Notes under the pieces: model-generated | What the model saw: the letters and a program-made list of their open reading frames with translations, nothing else | Told to the model about the DNA's origin: nothing | Databases searched by the model: none | Part shown: positions 8,252 to 15,792 of the stretch, in pieces | Layout of the letters: every line of letters begins with the position of its first letter | How positions within the stretch are numbered: position 1 is the stretch's first letter | Origin: Sandaracinobacteroides sayramensis | Lineage (GTDB): Bacteria; Pseudomonadota; Alphaproteobacteria; Sphingomonadales; Sphingomonadaceae | DNA length: 64,000 bases | Assembly: GCF_022014495.1 (NCBI RefSeq) | Contig: NZ_JAKLSQ010000001.1 | Location: 162,739 to 226,738, forward strand | Direction of reading: 5' to 3' | Position numbers and translations under genes: made by a program

Positions 8252-9292
8252 ATGCAACCTGCCACAAATCTTGCGCGACGGCTCGCGGCTCAGGCCGAGG
8301 CCGTTTGTCGCCACTATCTCTCCGCTGGACATCGAGAGGGCCGTTACTGGCTGGTCGGCGATGTGCGCAATACGCCTGGCCGCTCGATGTTCGTGCGGCT
8401 GAAGGGCGGCGACACCGGCAAGGGCGCCGCCGGCAAATGGACCGACGCCGCCACCGGCGAGCATGGCGATCTTCTCGACGTCATCCGCGAGAGCTGCGGC
8501 CTGGTCGACTTCAAGGACGTCGCCGATGAGGCGCGCACCTTCCTGTCGATGCCACATCCCGAACCGGACCGTCCGCAGGGTTGCGAGCGCAAGTCACCGG
8601 CGCCATCAGGGTCACCGGAAGCGGCACGACGGCTCTTTGCCATGGCGCAGCCGATTTCCGGCACACTCGTAACGACGTATCTGCGCACACGTGGCATTAC
8701 GGATTTGCACGGAACCGGAAGCCTGCGCTTCCATCCCCGCTGCTATTACCGGCCCGGCGAGCATTCCCCGACCGAGACCTGGCCGGCGATGATCGCATCG
8801 GTCACCGATCTCGACGGGCGTCAAACCGGCGCGCATCGCACCTGGCTCGCACCTGACGGCTCGGGCAAGGCCCCGATCGAAACGCCGAGACGGGCGATGG
8901 GCGACCTCCTCGGGCATGCCGTTCGCTTCGGCGTGGCAGGCGAAGTGATGGCGGCGGGCGAAGGCATCGAGACAATGCTGTCGCTCAGGATGGCTCTGCC
9001 CACCATGCCGATGGCGGCGGCGCTCTCGGCGGCACATCTCCCAGCCATCCTGTTCCCCGACACGCTGCGCCGGCTCTACATCGCCCGCGACAATGATCCG
9101 GCCGGTGACGATGCGATGGCGACGTTGATCGAACGGGCGAACGCGGCCGGGATCGAGGCGATTGCGGTGTCTCCAACACTGGGCGACTTCAACGAGGATC
9201 TCCGTCTCGCTGGTTTGGACAGCCTCCGGGCAACGGCAAGGGTGCAGATCGCGCCACAGGACGTCGCACGCTTCATGGCGCTGGCGGCATAG
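8252..9292 (+). CDS. Toprim domain-containing protein (primase-like)
   Basis: This 346-aa protein has an N-terminal region of the DUF7146 type (GAAGKWTDAATGEHGDLLDVI) and a C-terminal Toprim fold. The Toprim acidic motifs are visible as AAGEGIETMLS (catalytic Glu, about residue 235) and IARDNDPAGDDA (DxD, about residue 275). It lacks an N-terminal zinc-finger primase module, as usual for this plasmid/ICE family. It probably acts in DNA replication or establishment of the transferred strand, but its activity has not been settled for the family. The start follows GTCTCGGAGTCCGCG. Confidence 0.8.
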   Translation: MQPATNLARRLAAQAEAVCRHYLSAGHREGRYWLVGDVRNTPGRSMFVRLKGGDTGKGAAGKWTDAATGEHGDLLDVIRESCGLVDFKDVADEARTFLSMPHPEPDRPQGCERKSPAPSGSPEAARRLFAMAQPISGTLVTTYLRTRGITDLHGTGSLRFHPRCYYRPGEHSPTETWPAMIASVTDLDGRQTGAHRTWLAPDGSGKAPIETPRRAMGDLLGHAVRFGVAGEVMAAGEGIETMLSLRMALPTMPMAAALSAAHLPAILFPDTLRRLYIARDNDPAGDDAMATLIERANAAGIEAIAVSPTLGDFNEDLRLAGLDSLRATARVQIAPQDVARFMALAA

Positions 9293-9604
9293 GCCGACAG
9301 GAGAATGCAGGCGGCGGAGCGCCGTCGTCGGCATCGCTCGGATGATCCCCAGGTCGGAGAGAACCGCGCCCCGGCCTTCGAGAGGGCGATCGGCCAGCAA
9401 ACGGCCCTGACCCGCAATGCCTGCGGCGGACTATTTTCCGGCGGCCCTTCGGGCCTTTCCATCGCGAGGCAAAATAGCCCGCCTTCGTCATCCTCCGCTG
9501 CACTCCGGCCCTCCGCTCCGCTGCGGGTGCAGGTCCGAACCGCCCGCCGGCTTTCGTCGCCATGAAGGCCGCGAGGGTCGCGGTCGAACCGACGGAGCAT
9601 CCCG
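9293..9604 (+). promoter_or_regulatory. Structured intergenic leader of DUF2493 gene
   Basis: No gene is supported in these 312 bases. The sequence at 9426-9437 (GCGGACTATTTT) pairs with 9471-9482 (AAAATAGCCCGC) with one mismatch, enclosing a smaller GGCCC/GGGCC hairpin. Further GC-rich dyads follow up to the DUF2493 start. It is probably a long structured 5' leader. Short open frames across it have no coding character. Confidence 0.45.
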
Positions 9605-10534
9605 ATGAGCAATCACGACGACTACGAACCGCACCACGCCTCTTCACCCACCGACCATGTCCTCAGCGAACTCCAGCTTTACGGCTACCGTCCCTTCACG
9701 GATGAGCCCGATCCCAGACCACTTCCGGAGGGCTACCATGTCGCTGGCGCCATCGCCGATATCTTCGACGCCCTGATCGCAACCCTGGAGGACACCCGCC
9801 TCGAACCCGACCTCGACGATCTCCTCTGGTCGACCGTCAACGTCTTCCACCGCGCTACCGACCGGATCGAGCGCGAGCTGGATGACAACGAGCAGGCGCA
9901 GCGCCGCGGCCAGCGCGAACAGGACGGCAGCGAAGTGAAGGCCGTCGAACTGGAACGCCTGACGGCCGAGGGTCAGACCATGATCGAACGCCGCAACGCC
10001 TTCGAGCTAATGCGCGACCAGGCCGCCGAGCACTACGAGCGCCACACCGGATCGAACTGGCGACCGCGCAGCGGATCGATGGTCAACCATCGCAACCTGA
10101 CTTCGGCGATGATCGACAGCCGGGACTTCCTCGCCGCCAAGAAACGGGCCGACAATCAGGTGCTGCTGCCCGCAGGTCCAAAGATCGCCTTCACCGGCGG
10201 GCTCGACTTCAACGATCACCACCTGATCTGGGCCAAACTCGACCAAGTACACGCCAAGCACCCCGACATGGTGCTGCTGCACGGCAAGTCGCCGAAGGGT
10301 GCCGAAAAGATCGCGGCGAAATGGGCCGACACCCGCAAGGTGCCGCAGGTTGGCTTCGCCCCTGACTGGACGAAACACGCCAAGGCCGCACCGTTCAAGC
10401 GCAACGATCAGATGCTCGACGTCCTGCCGATCGGGGTCATCGTCTTCCCTGGCACCGGCATTCAGGACAACCTCGCCGACAAGGCCAAGAAGCTCGGCAT
10501 TCCGGTCTGGAAATTCGGATCAGGCAGCGCGTGA
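9605..10534 (+). CDS. DUF2493 (SLOG-family) domain protein
   Basis: The 309-aa protein ends in a DUF2493 domain, a SLOG-superfamily Rossmann-like fold thought to bind a nucleotide ligand. Visible motifs are KIAFTGGLDFNDHHLIW (about residue 200), DMVLLHGKSPKGAEKIAAKWA and IGVIVFPGTGIQDNLADKAKKLG. The N-terminal 150 residues are charged and helical (RRGQREQDGSEVKAVELERL). It is a standard member of this backbone type. Its function is unknown. Its stop lies seven bases from the end of the oppositely oriented STAND gene. Confidence 0.85.
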   Translation: MSNHDDYEPHHASSPTDHVLSELQLYGYRPFTDEPDPRPLPEGYHVAGAIADIFDALIATLEDTRLEPDLDDLLWSTVNVFHRATDRIERELDDNEQAQRRGQREQDGSEVKAVELERLTAEGQTMIERRNAFELMRDQAAEHYERHTGSNWRPRSGSMVNHRNLTSAMIDSRDFLAAKKRADNQVLLPAGPKIAFTGGLDFNDHHLIWAKLDQVHAKHPDMVLLHGKSPKGAEKIAAKWADTRKVPQVGFAPDWTKHAKAAPFKRNDQMLDVLPIGVIVFPGTGIQDNLADKAKKLGIPVWKFGSGSA

Positions 10535-10541
10535 GCGCCGC

Positions 10542-11660
10542 CTACCGCCTCTTGTAATCCTGTATCCACTTGACCACGTCGCCATAGCCCTGAAGCGAAA
10601 GCTGATACTCATGCTTCTTCTGGAACGCGCGAGCGTCAGTCGAAAACGAAGAGGTCGTCACCAGCATCGCACTGTTGGCTTGATAATCACACAGCGTCCC
10701 GTAGAGCGTCCGCACGAGCTCAACGCCAACTTTGCGATCTTTTCGGTACTTCTTGGCTTCGACCAGGCACAGAAATTTGCCGATTCCCGTGTTCATATAC
10801 GCGAGAATGTCCTTCCCGCCGTCGCGCGTCTGCTTGGTCAGCTCAACCTCAAAGCCCATGCCATCGAGCAGTTCCGCAATGACCTCCTCGAACTGGCGTG
10901 GCGGGAGGCGATAAATCGACTCAGGCTGGCGCTTGAGACGTTCGACCAACGCCGCATTCGCGACGACAATTTGCGGCCGCACCTCGGAGATGATCTCCTG
11001 GGCAGGCAAAACGAGAGCTTTCTCTACATCGTAAATCTCCCCGCGAAGAAGCTCTGCTACTTCGTCGCGGCGACCCTCCCGCACCAGCTGGGCGAGCATT
11101 TTTGCTGCAGCCGGGTAACCTGCCGTGATCTGCACAGCCCGCGCCAGCATCTCTTCCGGCAAGCCGCCCTTCAAAAGCTTCTGTAGAAGCTCCTCTGATT
11201 CCGCCGGCGCCATCGCCCCGAGGTTCAAAATCTCCGCGCGCGGCATGATCGGCGTGCGTCGCGTCGAAAATATAAGCCCTCGGACCCGCTTCAGATTGAG
11301 AACCCGCCGGCTGACGACCTCCATCTGCTCATCGGTCAACCGTTCGGCGCCATCGATCGCAACAATGGTTCCGCCCTCTCTTGAGGCATATAGGTTTTCA
11401 ACGAACGCCGAGACCTCTCCCATAGGATCAACCGAGGCGTCCAAATTCAGCCAGGTCGTTTCATCCTCGCGCCGCCGCGACGAAAGAAAGAGCTGCAGCA
11501 ACGTCGTCTTTCCGACGCCTCCAGCGCCCGCCACTACAATCGGCGCGCCCTGGCGACGCCTATAAAGACGCTCATCCAACCAATCGATCTCGGAACGTCG
11601 ACCGATGAAGGTCGAATCAACATCGTTCACTGTCGTGTCAGCCAAGAATCTAGTGGTCAT
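10542..11660 (-). CDS. STAND-type NTPase fused to Mrr-like nuclease, putative defence protein
   Basis: This 372-aa protein has an N-terminal P-loop NTPase with Walker A VVAGAGGVGKTTLL (about residues 41-54) and Walker B GTIVAIDGAERL (about residue 100). A short helical stretch follows. The C-terminal Mrr-type PD-(D/E)xK domain reads PPRQFEEVIAELLDGMGFEV, TRDGGKDILAY and LCLVEAKKY, so Glu, Asp and ExK are all present. STAND ATPases with nuclease effectors (Avs proteins) sense phage proteins. Here the effector is C-terminal and no long repeat sensor exists, so it is unusually compact. It is the only leftward gene within a rightward backbone, which suggests later insertion. A role in defence is inference. 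Confidence 0.75.
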   Translation of the reverse strand: MTTRFLADTTVNDVDSTFIGRRSEIDWLDERLYRRRQGAPIVVAGAGGVGKTTLLQLFLSSRRREDETTWLNLDASVDPMGEVSAFVENLYASREGGTIVAIDGAERLTDEQMEVVSRRVLNLKRVRGLIFSTRRTPIMPRAEILNLGAMAPAESEELLQKLLKGGLPEEMLARAVQITAGYPAAAKMLAQLVREGRRDEVAELLRGEIYDVEKALVLPAQEIISEVRPQIVVANAALVERLKRQPESIYRLPPRQFEEVIAELLDGMGFEVELTKQTRDGGKDILAYMNTGIGKFLCLVEAKKYRKDRKVGVELVRTLYGTLCDYQANSAMLVTTSSFSTDARAFQKKHEYQLSLQGYGDVVKWIQDYKRR

Positions 11661-12001
11661 AAATCATCGTTCTCTCTTGGGTCGGTTTTCTACTTACGTT
11701 GTATCCGTCACATTTGCTCGCAACTCATCGTCATCATTAGCACAGGCTTCCGTCGAAGCGTCAGCGTGGACAGCGACATGACAGGTGGCCCCTCTCAGCT
11801 CCAGGAGACCATCTCCCGCTTCCATCGCGCTAATCCTTGGTCCAGCCGCTGGCCTGACGCCATCAACCCATAAAGGGTCGGCTATGCGGGCATGCCGCCG
11901 CTTTGGCTTTGCCTGCGCGGTGATTGCGGCCCTTGGCCGGACACATCGGGCGCCTGTCGCGCGGGAGATGGTCTCCCGCCTCCAAGACAGGAGCCGGTCA
12001 G
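11661..12001. other. Intergenic region with hairpin leader of small membrane gene
   Basis: No gene is supported. The left part should hold the promoter of the STAND gene. At 11953-11991 an outer stem CCTGTC/GACAGG encloses GGGAGA-TGG-TCTCCC, ten bases before the ATG at 12002. This resembles the leaders at 4597 and 5967 in layout but not in detail. A related GGAGACCATCTCC dyad lies near 11813. Confidence 0.4.
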
Positions 12002-12169
12002 ATGACCCTCAAGCAAGCGCACGCTTTCGCCTTCAGCCTCGCCACCACCCTCATGGTCTCGATCGTCATCTTCCAGGCCGGCGACGGCACCATGGGTGTC
12101 ATGCCCGCTGGCGAATATGACGGCGAATTCGCCGCCATCGTTCACGAGGTCGATCCTTTCGCCCGCTGA
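12002..12169 (+). CDS. Small single-pass membrane protein, 55 aa
   Basis: The short frame encodes one hydrophobic segment (AFAFSLATTLMVSIVIFQAG, residues 8-27) followed by an acidic tail. The ATG is preceded by GGAGCCGGTCAG and by the hairpin leader just upstream. I do not recognise a family, although small membrane proteins are common at this point in related elements. Coding support comes from start context and the membrane segment only. Confidence 0.5.
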   Translation: MTLKQAHAFAFSLATTLMVSIVIFQAGDGTMGVMPAGEYDGEFAAIVHEVDPFAR

Positions 12170-12194
12170 TCGCGGGCCAAGCGTTACGGCCGCA

Positions 12195-12220
12195 AGCGAA
12201 AATCCTACGGGATTTCCGCT
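12195..12220 (+). terminator. Inverted repeat, possible terminator or leader hairpin
   Basis: AGCG-A-AAATCC-TACG-GGATTT-C-CGCT forms a ten-pair stem with one internal mismatch. No U-tract follows, so it may be a leader structure of the gene at 12314 rather than a terminator. Confidence 0.4.
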
Positions 12221-12313
12221 CCCGTCCTGCCTTCTCTTCGGCTATACTGTCGACGCGCCGCGATGGTGGTGGAGGCGCGACCGTCAGACCTTTATCTCAC
12301 GGAGAACACCATC

Positions 12314-12754
12314 ATGATCTTCATCGGCATCCTCTCCAGCATCGCAGCCATCGGCGTTCTCTGCTGGCTTCTGTTCACACTGGCCGTATTCGCGCTGCCG
12401 TTCTTCGCCGGCGTCAGCGCCGGGACTTGGGCCTATCAGACCGGCGCCGGCTGGCTCGGCGCGATCCTCGTCGGCTTTGTCGCCGCCGCACTGACGCTCG
12501 GCCTCGGGCAGTTCCTGCTCGCCTTCGTCCGCCCGCTCTGGATGCGGCTCGCGATCGCACTCGCCTTCGTCGCGCCCGCGGCGCTCGCCGGTTACCACGC
12601 GACGCATGGCCTCGTGAAACACACCATGCCCTCCGACACCTGGCAGATCATCTTCTCCGTCATCGGTGCAATCGCCGTCGGCGGCACGGCGCTGATCCGG
12701 GTGACAGCAATGGCCGCGCCCGGGCCAACCGGGCAGAACGTCGCGCGCGCCTGA
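12314..12754 (+). CDS. Polytopic membrane protein, 146 aa
   Basis: The protein is mostly hydrophobic, with about four membrane segments (IFIGILSSIAAIGVLCWLLF, FALPFFAGVSAGTWA, GAILVGFVAAALTLGLGQFL, LAIALAFVAPAALAGY). ATG at 12314 is chosen because GGAGAACACCATC precedes it. The frame extends 51 bases further upstream, but that part has no hydrophobic or SD support. No catalytic motif is visible. It follows the 55-aa membrane gene in the same direction. Function is unknown. Confidence 0.65.
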   Translation: MIFIGILSSIAAIGVLCWLLFTLAVFALPFFAGVSAGTWAYQTGAGWLGAILVGFVAAALTLGLGQFLLAFVRPLWMRLAIALAFVAPAALAGYHATHGLVKHTMPSDTWQIIFSVIGAIAVGGTALIRVTAMAAPGPTGQNVARA

Positions 12755-13330
12755 CATCGTTGCCGGCGGCGGCAGGGCGGTGGGTTGATGCCTTACGTGT
12801 CGCGCTTCTCGTCGTCACGGTCGTTTGCAATCGCGTTGATCGGATCGACGGCTAACCCAACTGACGCGCCATGCCCTCGGTGACGGTGCTGGAGGCAATG
12901 CTTTGACAATCCTCCCGACGGTGCGAGTGCCGAGAGGGGGTGATCTTGCGGGCGGCGGGCAGGAGACGGCGGCACTTAGCGTCTGACGGATCATGTTGAA
13001 CCGCGGTGTCGGGCGGTGTCACGATCATGTCGGTCCGGGGTGGTCGCCACGTTCTCCTTTGATGCGTCTCTGTCAGGTCGACCGCTGCAAAACGGCCTCT
13101 TCAATGGGCTGATCTGGCCGAAGGTCGGCTGCGCCTCGATCGCCTATGCCGCAACAGCGGCGTCGAAACTTTCTTCCCCTGCCGGCTGCGCCGTCATTCC
13201 TCGCGAGCCAAGAAAGCCCCTCCTTTGCTGTCAGGCCCCTACGGGGTGCGCCGTCAATCGCCTCCGGCCCGTCGATCGCCATCGAGGCCGCAATGGTGCG
13301 GGCTCGGAACAGAGTTTAAGGAGAACTACC
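12755..13330 (+). other. Long intergenic region before DUF736 gene
   Basis: The 576 bases contain no frame I can support as a gene. The last 150 bases have small GC hairpins (for example CCCC-TAC-GGGG near 13230) and probably form a structured 5' leader of the DUF736 gene. The first part shows nothing recognisable. Confidence 0.4.
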
Positions 13331-13660
13331 ATGGCGACCATCGGCACCTTCAAGAAGACCGGCAACAACGAGTTCACCGGCGAAATCGTCACGCTCAGCC
13401 TGCAGACCAAGAACGTCCGCATTGTCCCCGAGGCCCGCGCCTCCGGCGAGAACGCCCCCAGCCACCGCGTCTTCGTCGGCCGCGCCGAGATCGGCGCCGC
13501 CTGGTCCAAGACCTCCAACGAGGGGCGCGCCTATCTGGGCCTGAAGCTCGACGATCCCAGCTTCAACGCCCCGATCTACGCCAACCTCTTCGACGACGAG
13601 GAAGGCGAAGGCTACAGCCTCATCTGGTCCCGCCCGAACGGCCGCCGCAACGGCGAGTAA
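13331..13660 (+). CDS. DUF736 domain-containing protein (copy 1)
   Basis: The 109-aa protein starts MATIGTFKKTGNNEFTGEI and contains GAAWSKTSNEGRAYLGLKL and YSLIWSRP, all typical of DUF736. Members are small and highly conserved on alphaproteobacterial plasmids and ICEs; their function is not established. ATG at 13331 follows TAAGGAGAACTACC, a strong ribosome-binding site. A second, more divergent DUF736 gene lies at 18882 in the transfer region. A perfect GC hairpin follows the stop. Confidence 0.9.
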   Translation: MATIGTFKKTGNNEFTGEIVTLSLQTKNVRIVPEARASGENAPSHRVFVGRAEIGAAWSKTSNEGRAYLGLKLDDPSFNAPIYANLFDDEEGEGYSLIWSRPNGRRNGE

Positions 13661-13672
13661 GACCAGCGCGAC

Positions 13673-13699
13673 GCCCCGCCCGGTTGATCCGGGCGGGGC
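13673..13699 (+). terminator. GC-rich hairpin after DUF736 gene
   Basis: A perfect eleven-base-pair stem (GCCCCGCCCGG / CCGGGCGGGGC) with a five-base loop starts 13 bases after the stop codon. There is no T-run, so termination efficiency is uncertain. Confidence 0.6.
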
Positions 13700-13838
13700 C
13701 AAACGCGTGAAGATAAAGCGAATCGCCTGCGGCATCCGAAGCGGGAAACGGGCCTGCGAAAGCCACAACCGCTGGCCATCCCTGGCAAGAGCGACTATTA
13801 TAGCCGTAGTTCTAGCGTGCGAGTAGGTCCGAGTGGGA

Positions 13839-13858
13839 GGTGATCATGCATGATCACC
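13839..13858 (+). promoter_or_regulatory. 20-bp perfect palindrome over RBS and start of XRE gene
   Basis: GGTGATCA-TGCA-TGATCACC is a perfect palindrome. It covers the last bases of the GGGAGG ribosome-binding site and the ATG at 13850. It could be the operator of the XRE repressor it precedes (autoregulation) or, as RNA, a hairpin masking the start codon. Confidence 0.6.
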
Positions 13859-14092
13859 GCCCGACAATCACGGGCCGCACGCGCGTTGCTGGGTTGGACA
13901 CAGGAGACGCTCGCTGACAAGGCCCGGGTATCACTGACCGCTTTGAAGCGCCTCGAATCCGACAGCGGGCTCGAGGTGTATGAATCAACGCGCGATCAGG
14001 TCCGGCGAGCCTTTGAAGGCAGCGGCATCGTCCTGCTCAACTCCGGCCAAAGCGTGGGAGTGATGCTAGTTGGTGACAAGGACCAACCTTGA
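13850..14092 (+). CDS. XRE-family HTH repressor (QseC-like)
   Basis: The 80-aa protein is almost entirely one helix-turn-helix domain: RAARALLGWTQETLADKARVSLTALKRLES. It is followed by the short C-terminal strand region GIVLLNSGQSVGVML common in plasmid/ICE XRE regulators. Its size and its place directly before a small DUF2285 gene match QseC of ICEMlSym-R7A, which represses qseM there. The gene starts within a 20-bp palindrome, suggesting autoregulation. An inverted repeat with TTT follows its stop at 14099-14130. The QseC equivalence is by context and not by measured similarity. Confidence 0.75.
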   Translation: MITARQSRAARALLGWTQETLADKARVSLTALKRLESDSGLEVYESTRDQVRRAFEGSGIVLLNSGQSVGVMLVGDKDQP

Positions 14093-14098
14093 CCTCGT

Positions 14099-14130
14099 AT
14101 CGGGACGTGCCCGCACGGCCATCCCGATTT
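14099..14130 (+). terminator. Hairpin terminator after XRE gene
   Basis: ATCGGGA pairs with TCCCGAT around an inner CGTG-CCCG-CACG hairpin and is followed by TTT. It separates the XRE gene from the DUF2285 gene, so the two may be independently transcribed. Confidence 0.5.
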
Positions 14131-14206
14131 TGCATCGAACCGCGACGGTGCGCTGTGGAACATCATCACGGTTAACAAATCGCTCCAAATTGGATACGAA
14201 TGCTCC

Positions 14207-14482
14207 GTGGGGACTATCGTGACCAAAGAGGAATATCTCGACGAACCGCCGGCAAGCGCGGCGCTCACCGCCTATGATCAGGCGCATCTGAAGCTGTATC
14301 TCCGGCTGCTAGACGCCGAGGCGGATGGCGCGGCCTGGGAGGAAGTCGTCAGAATAGTTTTCGGCCTCGACCCCGTAACCGATCCCAACCGCGCGGCAAA
14401 AATCCATGCCGCCCACCTCGCTCGCGCGAAATGGATGACCGAGAACGGCTTCTGTGAGCTTCTCGGGGCCCGCCTCCATTGA
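14207..14482 (+). CDS. qseM: Small DUF2285 protein, QseM-like anti-activator
   Basis: The 91-aa protein is a stand-alone DUF2285-type domain (AYDQAHLKLYLRLLDAEADG, then a helix rich in Arg and Ala, HLARAKWMTENGFCELL). In ICEMlSym-R7A the small DUF2285 protein QseM binds and inactivates both TraR and FseA, which keeps the element integrated. Here it sits between an XRE repressor and the split FseA-like activator, as expected for that role. The start is GTG at 14207; GTG at 14219 is an alternative. The gene symbol reflects context and domain type; sequence identity to QseM was not tested. Confidence 0.65.
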   Translation: MGTIVTKEEYLDEPPASAALTAYDQAHLKLYLRLLDAEADGAAWEEVVRIVFGLDPVTDPNRAAKIHAAHLARAKWMTENGFCELLGARLH

Positions 14483-14601
14483 GGTGATGCAGAACCTGCA
14501 TCACGTGGATCCGCCTTCGTTCTTCCCAAGTCCGGTTCAACTTGAGATCGTGCCGCCTGCTTAACTCGCGTTGCGTCAAATTTGCGCGGAGGCGTTGGAG
14601 G

Positions 14602-15361
14602 ATGTCTGAGGATGAAAGTTGGCGGTCAGAGACCGCCTACGACTATGTGGATGATCTAACCCCAGGCGATCTTGCTTGGGAGTTCCTGCGCAGAAACCCA
14701 GACTACCAGAAAGCCTATCAGGATCTTGTGTCCACCGGACGGCTTTCATTTGAAGCCGCCGAAAAATTTGCAAATCTATGGGGGTTGCGATTTCGGCGCA
14801 GACCCTCTCATTTCGGCCCATACCCAGCAGATCTTCTGGACCCCGCAAGTCGACCCGGCGGCAATCATGTTCGCCGCAGGTCCGCGTCCTGACGGCTTCT
14901 CCATTACGGCCGATGAACTGCGCCTCCGTGCCATATTCCAGCATGGCCCTGCTCATCTGCGGCTCGATATTCGCGGTGAGCAATATGACGTCACGCTAGC
15001 CGACCCGCAGGACGAGAATCCGCTCGCAGCAATGGTCATGTTCGATGACCTCACACCGGATCGACAGACCGCGCTGACCCGGTTCTGGAGCGCGATCAAG
15101 GGCAAGCGCGTCCCGAACGACCCTCGAATGACCCCGCAGCGGCGCGAGCGCGCGCGACAGATGCTGCGCGCGCTCGATGGGCGTCGCTCCGGGGCGACAT
15201 ATCGATCGATCGGGGAGGCTCTGTTCCCTGGTCACAAAATCGACTCCGCCTCCTGGGCCGGGGACGCGCTGCGCGAAATCACCATCCGCCTGGCCCGCGA
15301 CGGCCTGAAACTGGTCGGCGGCGGCTACCGTTCGCTCCTGCGCAGACCCCGCCGATCATAG
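14602..15361 (+). CDS. fseA: FseA-like excision activator, read through a +1 frameshift
   Basis: Two overlapping frames make one protein. Frame 1 runs from ATG 14602 and carries a DUF6499-type N-terminus (WRSETAYDYVDDLTPGDLAWEFLRRNPDY), ending at 14892 if unshifted. The +1 frame carries the rest (IFWTPQVDPAAIMFAAGP) and a C-terminal DUF2285 domain (ARQMLRALDGRRSGATYRSIGEALF). Homology continues WGLRF then GADP, placing the shift at CGA-TTT-C (14788-14794), where tRNA-Phe can slip from TTT to TTC. The fused product is 252 aa. In ICEMlSym-R7A the msi172-msi171 pair is joined by a programmed +1 shift to give FseA, the activator of rdfS. A plain frameshift mutation is the alternative. Confidence 0.7.
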
Positions 15362-15499
15362 GCCGTAACCGACCGCCTGGGGCGTGTCGAAATTAGATTC
15401 CTATCTCCGACATCGTCCGACCCACCGTCTTCACGCCACCGTGCTCTCGAACCGCCGCCTGACGGCAGCGGCCCCTGATGAGACCACGGAGGCTCGACA

Positions 15500-15781
15500 A
15501 TGGCCGATACGACCGCCGGCATCCCGCCACGCTATCTGCGCACGCAGGAGGCTGCCCGCTTCCTCGGACTGTCCGAGCGCACGCTTGAGAAGCATCGCAC
15601 CTATGGTACCGGCCCGGCCTACCGGAAACTCGGCGGCCGCGTCGTCTACGCTATTGAAGATCTCCAGACCTGGGCGGATCGCGGCCTCGTCAGTTCGACC
15701 TCTGACCCGCGCGGCACGGTGCTCCCCGCCAAGCGGCAGGAGCCGTCGGATCGCCGCTTTGCCGGCCGCCAGCCGCGCTGA
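15500..15781 (+). CDS. rdfS: Excisionase-like HTH protein (RdfS-like)
   Basis: The 93-aa protein carries a MerR/AlpA-type winged helix (YLRTQEAARFLGLSERTLEKHRTYGTGPAYRKLGGRVVYAIEDLQTWA) and a basic C-terminal tail (KRQEPSDRRFAGRQPR). Such proteins are recombination directionality factors or plasmid regulators. It follows the FseA-like activator, as rdfS does functionally in ICEMlSym-R7A, where FseA activates rdfS expression. The 138-base gap before it would hold the FseA-responsive promoter. The repA gene follows 11 bases after its stop, suggesting cotranscription of excision and replication functions. Confidence 0.7.
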   Translation: MADTTAGIPPRYLRTQEAARFLGLSERTLEKHRTYGTGPAYRKLGGRVVYAIEDLQTWADRGLVSSTSDPRGTVLPAKRQEPSDRRFAGRQPR

Positions 15782-15792
15782 GACGACCCGCC

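Noticed and set aside
12755-13330. Several short open frames before the DUF736 gene
   Set aside because: No ribosome-binding sites or family features; likely leader RNA.
14602-15361. Plain pseudogene explanation for the split DUF6499/DUF2285 gene
   Set aside because: Not excluded, but the neighbours and the TTT-C slip site fit programmed frameshifting better than decay.
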